The notes under the pieces were generated by a model. It had not been told where the DNA came from. It searched no databases and saw nothing but the letters and a program-made list of their open reading frames with translations. Position numbers and translations under genes: made by a program. Below are positions 12,301-24,300 of a DNA stretch of 64,000 nt, piece by piece. The DNA is from Rhinopomastus cyanomelas (Eukaryota; Chordata; Aves; Bucerotiformes; Rhinopomastidae), in assembly GCA_013400115.1 (NCBI GenBank), contig VXBP01008589.1:288617-352616 (forward strand), written 5' to 3'. Position 1 is the stretch's first letter. Each line of letters starts with the position of its first letter.

Positions 12301-15300
12301 AAATATCTTACCTGTGTTTCATGATTTGTTACCCATTTCCATCTAAGTTTTCCCCATAGTCTGGGACACTCCTAAGAGTTGTGTGTGTCAATTATTCTGG
12401 GTCTCTGAACACATTAGAACAGCACTGTAGCTGTTCAAAAGGCATAGGGTAACAATCTCAAATCTGATCCAGAACTACCTCTATTTTGTACAATAACTGC
12501 CACATTCTATCTACCAAGTTTTCTAAAATTCCAGTACGGAAGAACTACTAACACATTAGAAAAAAAATCTCAAGTAAATTACAAGAAAGTAAGGTACTTA
12601 CAATTAAGTTGACAATTAGTGGAAGTAGCCTTTCAAACCATGGTAGTATCTTCTCCTTGTAGCTGCTGAATATTGAGTGCAAAATGTCCGATACTTTAGT
12701 CAAAATATAAACGTCACTGTCATCCTGGTAGGAAAACGACACGGCTCGCGTTATAACTACTGATACTTATAACAGTGGAAGTCACATGAAACACTAAGGT
12801 CTCTAAAATAATGGAATAGTTGTTTAATTATTTGATTTTGCAGAGCCAATCTTTAAATCTGCTATTTTTACACTCTTGGTCAAATCACAGAATGACAGAA
12901 CCATAAAATGGTTTTAGTCTAACCTCCTGTTCAGGGGCAGGGACATCTTTTGCTAGATCAAGTTGTTCTAATCCCCATCCAGACTGACCACAAACACTTC
13001 CAATGATGAGACATTCACAGTTCTTCTGGGTGGCCTCATTCCAGTGTCTTATCACCCTCACTGTATAAAAATTTTTCTTTATGTTCAACTCTTCCAGTTT
13101 AAAACTTCAGCCCCTTGTTCTGTCACTACATACTCTTGCAAAACATATCTTTCTTTCACATAGGACCCTGCTGACATATTGAAAGACTGCTATAAGGTTT
13201 CTTGGGTCTCTTTGGGGTGAAGACAGGCTGAAGAACCTCAACTCTCTCAGTCTGTCCTCACAGAAGAGGTGTGTCCTCACAGAAGAGCCCTATTCAATCT
13301 ATTCTGTCCCTCCTCTGGGCCTGGATCCATCAGGTCCACATTTCTTATACTTGGGACCCCAGAAGTGGACACAAGTTAGGGAACTCACAAAAGCAGAGGG
13401 GCAGAATCACCATCAACCTGCTGACCATGCTCCTTTTTACACAACCCAGGTTAGCTGGGCCTTCTGAGCTACAAGGGCCATTGCCAGCTTACATACCCTT
13501 TCTCCATCCACCAGTATCCACAAATTCTTTTCTGCAAGGCTGCTCTCAGTCCATTCACTCACCAGCCTGTATTGATATTTGGAACTGCCTCAACTCGGAT
13601 GCAGGACCTAGATGGCATCTTGTCCCTCAAATACATCCACTGCACCACTCAGCTTGGTGCAATCTACAAGTTTACTGAGCACTCAATCCCACTAGTTACG
13701 TTGCTAATGAAAACACTGTACAGTACTGATCCCAGTACAGACCCCTGATCCTATTTGGACACTGAGCCGCTGAATACAACTCTAAGTGTGACCATCCGGC
13801 TAAGTCCTTACCCACCAAATAGGCCATCCATCAAATCCATCTCTCCTCAGTTTGACATGGTCCCACAAATAACCTTTAGCCCTACAGCTGAAGGCCTTGC
13901 AGAAGCCATGATCGAGGGTATCAGTTACTCCCCTAATCCACCAACAGAGTCACTCCACCACAGAAGCTACCACATTAGATGGGCATAATTTGTCCTTTCT
14001 CAATCCTACATCAGCTTCTAATTACTGCACTGTCATCCTTGACAAGCCTTGACAGAGTTTCCAGGAAAAGCTGTTGTTACCAGGCACAGAGCAAGACTGA
14101 TTAGCTGTTAGTTACCAGTCTTAAAAAACTGAAGGCAGTGGCTAGCACTCAAACAAATGTTATCAAGACAAAACAATCTTCTGCAAATGCATTGCCTCAA
14201 TGCATTCCTTTTAAAGAAGACAAAAGGTCCTTTTTGCTCTTCTGTACCTTACAGGTATTGTAACAAGCTTTTGTTGTAGAGAAAATGCGTATTAGTGACA
14301 GAAAACTGGCAAAATGTAATTGTTAACCCTTTCCTCTTGTAACTTAATTTTTCTCCTTGTCCAATGAATGCATCAAATTGGTGAAGTAAAGATCTTTAGC
14401 TCAGATGCAGCTACCAATTCCTGTTATATCTACAAGTAAGGCATTTTCCCTGGACACACAGTGTTGGGAAAACCAAAAACCTTTTAACCTTGTCTTAAAC
14501 TAAGTTCTGTTGCACCCTGTATGGTTCCTTTAATCTGTTTATACTTTTGACAGGCATGGCAAACAGTAGAGCTAGTTTCTGCTCCATAACAAGGAACTAG
14601 TATGCATTTTAAATAGTTAGTCTGGAATGTATATACAAATGAAAATAAAAGTAGAGAACTGCTGCTGCACACCACAAGGTCCATCTAGCCTGGTACTGCC
14701 TGTTTTTCAGTAGCTAACAACAGATGCTAAGGCTGTATATGAGTACCCTGGTGCAAGTTTGACTCTTTCATGACTTCTGTACTCCCTGGTATTTCTGCTG
14801 CTTTGAGGTAAAGGGCTAAATGAACATTTTGGGACCAAGCTGGATCAAAGTTGTATTTCCAGATGTTACTCATCACCACACACCAATTCTGTCCACAAGG
14901 CAAGTAGCATGCTGGTCCCACTGCTACTTTCACACAGTAATGCATAAAAGCCTTCTCTGCAGTCTTTAAAAATAAAAATCAGTAAGGGCCAATATAAAGT
15001 ACTTAAAATGCCTCATGACTCTGATAGAGTATAGTTACAGCTGTTTCAAAATTTCTCCTTACACTTTCTCTCATTATCAGTGGAGTGACACACAAGAAAT
15101 GCTAACAGCCTAACACTGTCTACAAGGACAACCACCACACATTGCAAATAAGGAAAGGAGGGAAAAAACTCAAATCAGGAAAGGATCTTGGCTCAGAACT
15201 TGAGATTTGGGTTTCTTCTAATCTGAAGCAGTATCTAGGCACCAGAAATCTATCCCTTTGAATACTGGCTGAATGGTCCCAAAGGAATGGAGCTCAAGAA

Positions 15301-18300
15301 TGGCATTCTTAAAGTATTTACATATGGATGTATGATTTACTAAGACATATTCTAGAGTCTGATAACCGGTTAAACTCATGCAAACAATCTCCACAATCCA
15401 ACTTTATAAGGCAGAAAAAAATTCCTACTTCTTACATTTACCAAGTATGCTTTATGTCTGTTACCAGCTCTGATTTATCTTTTATTACTGTCCCCATGCC
15501 AATAATCATTTAATAGAACTATCGTATCTTTGACAGTTATCTCCACTGCAAATTAAAAAGTCAGTCGGGCACCTTAACAAATAAGCAGTCACTGTTGTTC
15601 TCTCATAAGCAAACACATTGTGTTAACTATTCATCCTGCTGTTCTCCTTGGATGCTCTTTTACTTCAGTTCTTTGAGATGGGCTGGTAACCTGACATGTC
15701 AAAGATCTAGGTATCAGAGGTATGCTCAAGGTTAAGAGCCACCTAGACAAAGAAAAAGCAAGTGGACAGGACTAGGCCTTTAATCTAAGAATTGCTTGAG
15801 AGGATGAAGAGAATTAAGAACCACATTCTGAACTACTTCTCGTATACCAAAAGAGGAAGCCTTCCAGATTTTAAAGCTATACATGTAGATGTGACCCACT
15901 TCTTACTAGACATTTTGAAGGAACAGGGTAACAGAACATGCTTCTAGAAAGAAGTCATTCTGAGGACGCATGAGGCTTTAACCAAGTAGTATCACATAGC
16001 CACATAGTTTCATCCCTTTAGTTTATGTGTGGAAAAACTTCTCAAATCAACTTACTTCATCTTGTAACGACTCTTCAACTTGTTCATCATAGTCTTCATC
16101 TTGTCTTTTCACTAAATTATAAAAACAAACGATTACATTTCTACAAGAGCTTAAGAAAGGCCAAAAGTAATGCAGAAACAAGCTGAGGAAACAGGAAGGA
16201 GCAGGTCAACATGCAACAAGAATTTTCTCTAAGAGCTTTCACAGAAAACGAAGTACAAGGACAGAGCTCAGTTTTAAGAATGCGTAAAAAGAACATGAAC
16301 CGAAAATAAACACACCAGCTTGTCCACAAGGACAAAACAAAATTAAGAAAACACCATTGCTTTAGAAAATGGTGGAAAGACTTCCCACAAAACCCAAATG
16401 ACAACATCATAGACATGCATACTGTTCTCAAATAAATCTGTCCACCTTTTTAACTAAACGACAGTATTTCTGCAAATTAAGCCTTCTTGATCATCCTAGA
16501 GCTTACAAGTAACTCTTCAGTTCTGTTGTTTCAAGGCCTAATCACCCTAAATATGCAAACTAAAGAAATCTGAACTAAGTTTCTGTGTGTGTATATTCAG
16601 AAGTTATGATTTCCGCTTTAGAGAATACCCACTGTATGCCAACAGGAGTTTGTGTGAACTTACCCTGTCTTACTTCTTGATTTTTAAAGTGCTCTTCTAG
16701 TTTTCCTTTCAATATTCCTCCAAGTTCTTCCAAGTGTTCCTTGTTAAAGCATTCATCTCCCATTACCTCAATGCACTAGTGAAATAAAAGTTCATTTTTC
16801 AGCCTTAAGCTACATTAGCAGTCTCAAGGAAACTTCAGTGTACAGAACATTAACAGATGCTCTGCTTTAAAGTGAACACTAGCAAAAATAATATCCTAGA
16901 AAATTAATAATACAAACAATGATCAAAATGTAAAAGTAAGTGATAGTTCCATTGTACATTTCATGCATTTAGTATCAGTGGCTTGCTGTTAAACAAACAA
17001 GTCTCTGGTTATGTTAGTACTTGCAAAAGCAGTAAAAACCAGTACTTTCCATCAGCTACAACATCATCTACAGTCAAACCAAAGTTCATATAGAGGAAGC
17101 TGTGCATTTCTTCCAGTCATCTGGATGAATGTCAAACATTTTTACACAAAGCTATGAGTCCGCAAGGAAGACAGTTACCTTTGCAAAAGAATGCATTATT
17201 TCTGAAAGAACATCTGAATCTGGTTCTGTCCCAATGGCTTTGATGAGCGCATCACACATGAAGTGCCACATCTGTGTGAGGTACTCTGGCCCACGAACTC
17301 TTGCACATTCAAGAAGGAGGGGCATGGACTCTGCTGCTGCCACTCGAACACGTTTCATTATTAAGGAAATTACACAATCAAGGCCAATACAAAGCACTTA
17401 GAACTTAAACACCCATCATCACAACAAAGTTATTTGTGTTCTACCTGAAACTAAGTTTTTAATCACAGTCCAGTACATTTTATTTCTTAGATACAGATTA
17501 AGATCATAGGAAAATTAAAAAACTACTTGTTATTGAAAAAAGTTTTTTCAAGCCTGCTTCAGGCTATGAGAGAAAAGCTATTCCAGTTCTTCACTTTATG
17601 GCCATCAGCATCACTTTCTCTACTGTTTGCTTTTAAAGTTGTAGGCATGCTTCTTTAAAGAGAAACTAGGGGGAAAAGCAGGTAGGACACAGTGCCTAAA
17701 ACAGAGAGTACAACATGCTCAGAAACAACTTCTGCTATAAAGCAACAAGAACATTTTAACGCTAGCCCTCCAAACTTATTTAGGAAAACAGTAAACATGA
17801 CTTTGATTCTTTCAAACTAAGTTCCCATTTTCACAATACAACCTGATGACAGGATATCATCATGGAAATAGAATTTTAACAATGGAACCATGAGCTTTAC
17901 AACTTGCTCGGTGTACTCCACAAATCCTTCTTTCAGCTCTTTTGCATAGCAAACCTGAAAGACAAAGCAAGGAAATGCCACCTTTAGGGGAAAATATTTT
18001 TACTAGTAGTTTTCAACTATGTAATGGTGTGAGAAAGTTTAAGTTATTTGAATTTATTTTTAAGAAACATCCGGTAATCCATTTACCTACTCCCTACACT
18101 ATGGCATTGAAAAATGCTGATAGCAGCACGAGTTCTTACTCTCATTGCACACAGGTATTTTCCAATGTTTGCAAACTCTAACACCTCCAAGTATTGCTAA
18201 CAAAGGAAAACTATCTGTCTTAAAAACTGATGCTACAGCCTAAAGAAACTAGTTTTCAAATCAAGCATGACACATGCAAAGCAGCGTCATAAATCCAACT

Positions 18301-21300
18301 ACCACCCAAAGAAAAACAACTCTTGTTTGATATCATAAAGAGTATTTTCCTTACAGATTTTGCTTTCATATAGATTTTTCAGCAACACATAGATCACCCT
18401 CACCAGCATCTGGCATGCAGTTGCTTTTTCTTCAAGGCCTGCAGTTTTAATTCCAAAACTTTGCTGGTCTCCTAGGTTTACAAACTCCCAACCATCATCA
18501 TCACTCATGTTCTCCATATCTTGTGCTGTTGTACAAAGGAGGAAAAACGTTAAGAAAATCTCTGACAGTTACAAAATTATTTGGGTTTTTTTTTAAGCAA
18601 AACAGTATCTTAAACCTACTGTCTAAAAGAGCAACTTCTGGTTTAATGGATGCAGTCTTCATTAAAGGTCCCATGACAACAGGAAGGTACTGCTGAAATT
18701 CCTTTCCAAGAATTTTACACATTCGGGCCCATGCAGATATCATGTAAGAAATCTAAAAAGGAGATGAGAGTCAGGATTTTCATGTCCCACATTTTATTTT
18801 TATGCTTTCCTTTTAAGCATGCATTAAGGAAGAACATTATACAATAAGACTTTAAATAATGTTGTCAGTGCATGAAGCTTATTTCAAAGGCAACTCATGA
18901 AACTTGTAATCCATACAAAAAAAGCATCTTCAAAAGACCTGTCTCAAGTCTTTATCTGGAACGACACATTGACAGTGTCTCTCAAAGCTGCTACACATGT
19001 TGAAATGTGACAGCATAGGATGCACTCAGTCATGATTGTTCCGAAAGTTTTTTTTGAAAGTTATTTTTTCCTGAAATGGATGATTTCCTGAATTTCATTT
19101 ATGCTGAGCCACATTCCTGAAAAAAATCAAATAGAGCACAACAGTGCAGTACTGTGCTTTCAGAGTAGTACTTGTTTTCAGATGCCCGAGTCAAGCAGCC
19201 GTCCTCTCGTGAGAACAGCTATCTAATGAGTCTTGTCCAGCTATTTTTAAGAAGGTGACAGCAAGGTGTTACAATGCCAAACAAAGTAGCTACTAATAGA
19301 CAAGGAATGATTACACACACATACAGTGAAATTTCATCAGCAAATACAGGTTCTGGAAGTCTCATTTCCTAAACACACTTCTGTGAAAAGATTCTAAGGC
19401 CATCTTAAGGCAACAGATGTCAGTTTTTACATAACACGCAGAAAAATTAATATGATGAAATTACACTGAGGGTGCAGCAGAAAAGCCACAGGCACAAAGA
19501 ACTTTAATCCTAGCCAATGAGCAATGCACTATCAAGACAATTTTTACATACCTGTGGATCGTCATCTTCTAAATCACTGAAGTCTGTTTGTGTCTTCAGT
19601 AACAACTGCATTACATCAGATGCATCCTGCATAAACTAGAGAGAGCAAACAACTTTGTTTCCAAAGGCAAATGAAAAAGGTGCTTCTCAAACTTGACACT
19701 GAACAACTTAAATGAGCATTTAACCCCAACACACTATGAAGACATAAGCTAAAGCTGGTACTACATTGAAATGAAAAGGTAAGTGAAAACAAGTTTTTTC
19801 TAGAGGCCTCAAGTCAATCTTGTCTTAAGCTTCACTGGACTGTTCATGTACTCGAGAAAAGCAGAAGACTCAGCACACTATATAAATACTACCACCCACA
19901 AAAAAGTACCTATTCTAACTTGCCTTCTTACTATTTTGACTCCTTCATAGAACCAGGATAAAATCTGGCAGCATGAGCTACTTATTCACAAACTAGTAAT
20001 GTTTTGGGTCACATTAGATGCCCTAGTGATGGTTATACTTAACCTTTCCACTCCACACGTTCCCTGTGGGTCCAAGAATAATTAGTTAACATCAGTAATG
20101 TTTAAAATCAGTTTGAAATTTAGTTGCACAAATGGTAAGCTTACTTAGTAGTCCTTCCAAATCAAAGGAAAAGGCTGGTAATTTTGCAGAAGCGGGGTCT
20201 GTTAATATTTCCACACTGCGTACATCACATTATTTTACTTTGAAGTGCAATTTTGTTTTCTTCACTTAATAAAACAAAGATCTGTAAACCTTAATGTGAT
20301 CTTGTATCAGAATATTGTTTAATCTCAGTCTTTCAGTTCTTTTAAAATACTTTTGCACATACGTTTTAAGCAACTTACCAAAAAAACCAAACCCCAAACT
20401 TGCTCAAGCCTCAGCTACTTCAACTTTTATTACAAGAATATTTAAACTTTTTCAGGCATTCACATGCAAAAACCTGTCAGGTTTTCTTTGAACTGCATAC
20501 ATTTTACCCACCATGATGACACTACCAAAATAACATGCTCCAGTATTTCTCTTAAGAGCAACACAAAACAAAGAATAAACACCTGGCTTCACTTGTTCAG
20601 TGTGACAAGAAAAGCTGTAATACTTTCTTTAGATTTGTAAATGCACAGTGAGATCTAAACAGTAAGTTAGTCACCTCAGAAATGAAAAGACAGAACAAAA
20701 CAACAGGTATAATTTAACAATCCACAGCTATATGTTTAGCAACTGAGTATATCAATTCAATGTGAATACTGCAAGCAAAAAAATGGAATACTAGAATAGG
20801 TGTAGAGCTTTAGACCAGATCTAAGCTTACCTTTTCTTTACCAACAGCAAGACCAATGAGGCTGACACATTCAATAGTCTTTCCTCGTAAGAGTCTTAGT
20901 TCCTTCTGGACAGCATTCTCAACAATGTGTTTTAAAGAGGGCATAAATAAATCATAGTAAGGAACAAACTTCTCCTCTGCTGTATCTGCAACTGACGCAA
21001 TTGAAGTCACAACTTGCTCCAAAACTAGCTTAGTGCCTTTCTGTATCAGCTTGGAAAGAAGAAAAATGCAGTGTCATTTCTAAAGCGCTTATTTTATTGA
21101 AAAGCATGCCAAATGTAAACATCTGCTCTTGTAGGTACCCTAACTCTTGTCAGTTTAGACCAACAGCAGCAGATATGTACACAGGCTTATTTCACAGGTC
21201 TTAGTTCAGCTCTATACATTCTGCATACATGACAAGCTTAGCCCCTCCATGAAGTACTTATTCAGTATATTGTACCTCCTGCAACTTGATCACCATGGTG

Positions 21301-24300
21301 GAATGGAGATGCTTCACTAGATTATCCAAATACGGAATAAGCAGTGATTTAGGACAATCTTCAGTAAAGTTTATGAGTGCTGCAGCTGCATGGGCTTGAA
21401 CACGCTGGTTGCCTTGATCCTCCATGGTTTGCAAAAGTGCTGCTATCACCTGAAAAAGAAATGTTTATGTTGAGAAGAAACAGGCTTCTTAAGTGAACAC
21501 AGTTTTACCACTTTAAGTATTTTATTACTTGCCTTCTCATGAAATTTCTTTTGAAAACCGGGAGCAAAGTCAGTTGCCATTTGTCCAATAGCATTACAAG
21601 CAGCGTATCTTACTCTTGGATGCTGAAAAAGTATTTCCCACAAATAGTTAGCAAATAATAATGGAAGCAGAAATGAAAACACTCTGAAATAATTAGGAGA
21701 ACTACACTCACAGGATCCTGAAGGAACAGCAAAACGAAATTAACTATCTCATTTAAAATTCCCTCCATCTGTTGGTGGCAACCTTCTCCAATTACTGAAA
21801 GAGCCATCAGGCCTGCATGCCTGTATTTCCAGTCAGCTACAGAAGAGAAAAAAATGGAACGATGTTATTTGTTTCAGAAACTACAAACCGTGGGGAATAC
21901 AGAGTAAGAAAACCAGAAGAACAAACAGGTTTATCAAACAACCTGTGGGAAAGGTATGTAACAGAACTCTTTGCAAAATAACGCAAGAATTCATTATTCT
22001 GTTAATGTACTAAATTCCTGGAACGAAGAATAACTCTTTGGGGTGCTGGAATCCTGATACTCATGCTTCTGTTTGATCACAATACCATTTTGACAGAAGA
22101 ACAGTAAAGAAACAGTTTATTCTGCACTATTTAAGTTCACTGAATGTTCTTAGTTAAGCCCGTGCATGTTGTTACTCTAACTGTAATACTGCCTGCATTC
22201 CAGGCCTGAAATTAATGATGCTACAAAATGAAATCCAATTCTGTTTTGACTATCTGGCTAGTCAATCCAAATCCCAAAGTTTGAAATTATTTCAATAAAC
22301 ATTTGTGAGAAAAGCAGGGACAGGAAAAGGTTTGTGAGAAAAAGGATAGGAGAAAGGAAAGTTTCATTTTTGAGAGTACCGACGTTTTAGTTTATAGGTT
22401 TTCATAATTCCTCCCAACTTCCTACTAGTGAGAGGATTTGAATCAAACAGTATCTACTGATATTCAGTTTTCCAAAGAGCATGTATCATTATGGAAAGCT
22501 CTGACCCAACAGAAAGAAAGCAGTAGGCATCAAGTGCATGATTTGTCCCCTTCACAGAAGCCTTAAAGCCATTAGACTCTACACCTTTCTGTGGGTACTA
22601 CAGCACTAGGCATTTGCAAGCCTTGGAGCTATCAACACTGCAAAAGTTGGGTTAATCCACTCTCTTAATGAAAGCTTTCTTCACAAAAGACTGTTTTACA
22701 AACAGGCTGTATAAGTTTTCACACTCTACAGCTCCACGTCCAATAGGGCGAGTCTATTTCGGAATGGGTTTTAAATCTTGAAGGTAGGAAAAGTACCCAG
22801 AACTTTCACAGTATCTTCTACTTTAAAGGTATTTCAAGAGGAAAAGCAGCATACAGAACAACTGGTAAGAGTATGTTCTAAGAAAAAAATTTCCAAGCAT
22901 TGACCATTTTCGAAAACAAAAGTATATAAAAATCTATCAGGCAGGTAAACACAAAGATTTAAGGAGGTATCCAAGTTACTGGAAAGGATAGAATTGTAAA
23001 AAAAATTAAGTTACTTACGATTCTGAAGCATTTGCATAATGTGTTCTTTAATCACTGGTAACACAAGTTTTCCTCCGAGACCACAAGCCATTCTGTCCAG
23101 TGCACTCTCACCAGCAACTGCATTGCTAAACATCAATTACAAAAACATCAGTGGTTGGGTATCTACAATAAAACAGTCAAACAGCGCCCAGAAGCGCCCT
23201 TTCTTGCAGTCCTGGTCTTCAAACTTTTGCCATTTGAATACACTTTGAAATAAAGCATGTACTCTTCTGTAGTAAAGCACATCTAAACGTAAAAGCACAC
23301 AAACCTCACTCAAAAGAATTATATACCTTCCAACTAAACACTTATCTATAGCCCACTGATTAATACTAGCATTAAAGAAGCTTGGACATTCAGTCCATTT
23401 CCTTCAGTGCTAGTAACTTCCCAACATTTACACACACCTAACAAAGTTGAAACTAAACTCGCAATGAATTAAGCAATAGTACTGCCCATCAGACTTCGGT
23501 CACAAGAGCGCAAACAAGAACCAGGAGAGCCAGCAGAATTCAAGCTTTGGCATCTAAAAGACCTTTGTTGCATGACAGCAGTACCAGTACTCTAGCAGTA
23601 GCATGTTCTCTTGCCAATGACTCAGGCAGAAAACATACAATCTAGATGAAGACTGCTACTTCCATAACTGAGAAGAGTCAAACATTATCTGTGTAAAGTC
23701 ATGTGTTCTACACAACAAAACTGCTCCCTCCAGAGTGGTGTGCCTCAGTGGGTGCACTGAAGACAGAGCATACAGAGAGAGCAGAGACACAGAACACCTT
23801 CTTTGCCTGTGTCTACACTTCTGGGAGCTGTCCCAGACTGCTGAGGCCCAATAGGGGGTTGGGACAAAAGAGGAGTCTGCCCTGGTTGACGAGGACTGGG
23901 TTAGGAATAATTTGAGCAAACTAGACGTACACAAATCCATGGGCCCAGATGGGATGCACCCGTGCGTGCTAAGGGAGACAGTGGAAGTCATTGCTGAGCC
24001 ACTCTCCATCATCTTTGCTAAGTCATGGGGATCAGAAGAGGTGCCTGGGGACTGGAGGACAGCAAACATCACTCCAATCTACAAAAAGGGAAAGAAGGAG
24101 GACCCAGGTAACTATAGACTAGTCAGCCTCACCTCCATCCCAGGAACGGTGATGGAACAATTTGTTCTTGATGCTGTCTCCAGGCACAGCAAGGACAAGA
24201 GGGTCATTAGGGACAGTCAACATGGCTTCATCAAGGGGAAGTCGTGCTTGACCAACCTGATAGCCTTTTCTGAGGGCATAACCAGGTGGATAGATGATGG

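Larger units (their letters stand above)
12725..16055 (-). other. IPO5: IPO5 intron 21
   Basis: 3331 bp GT-AG intron. Its first third by coordinate is an old CR1 copy. A possible older repeat is at 14645. The remainder is unique AT-rich sequence. Intron 22 (12084-12601) holds nothing recognisable. Confidence 0.9.
16112..20830 (-). other. IPO5: IPO5 introns 14-20 (between exons 14 and 21)
   Basis: Introns at 16112-16663, 16776-17178, 17352-17857 (U12 type), 17955-18403, 18526-18619, 18753-19551 and 19636-20830. No CR1 or other repeat is recognised in this 4.7-kb stretch, unlike the rest of the gene. Confidence 0.85.

Noticed and set aside
17129..17401. Plus-strand open frames opposite IPO5 exons (also 11802-12047 and 10308-10499)
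   Set aside because: They are shadows of the conserved coding exons on the minus strand.
18299..18403. Continuation of exon 17 as RVIYVLLKNLYESK
   Set aside because: This is intron sequence after the donor CTG|GTGAGG. The family sequence resumes in exon 18 with VCYAKEL.
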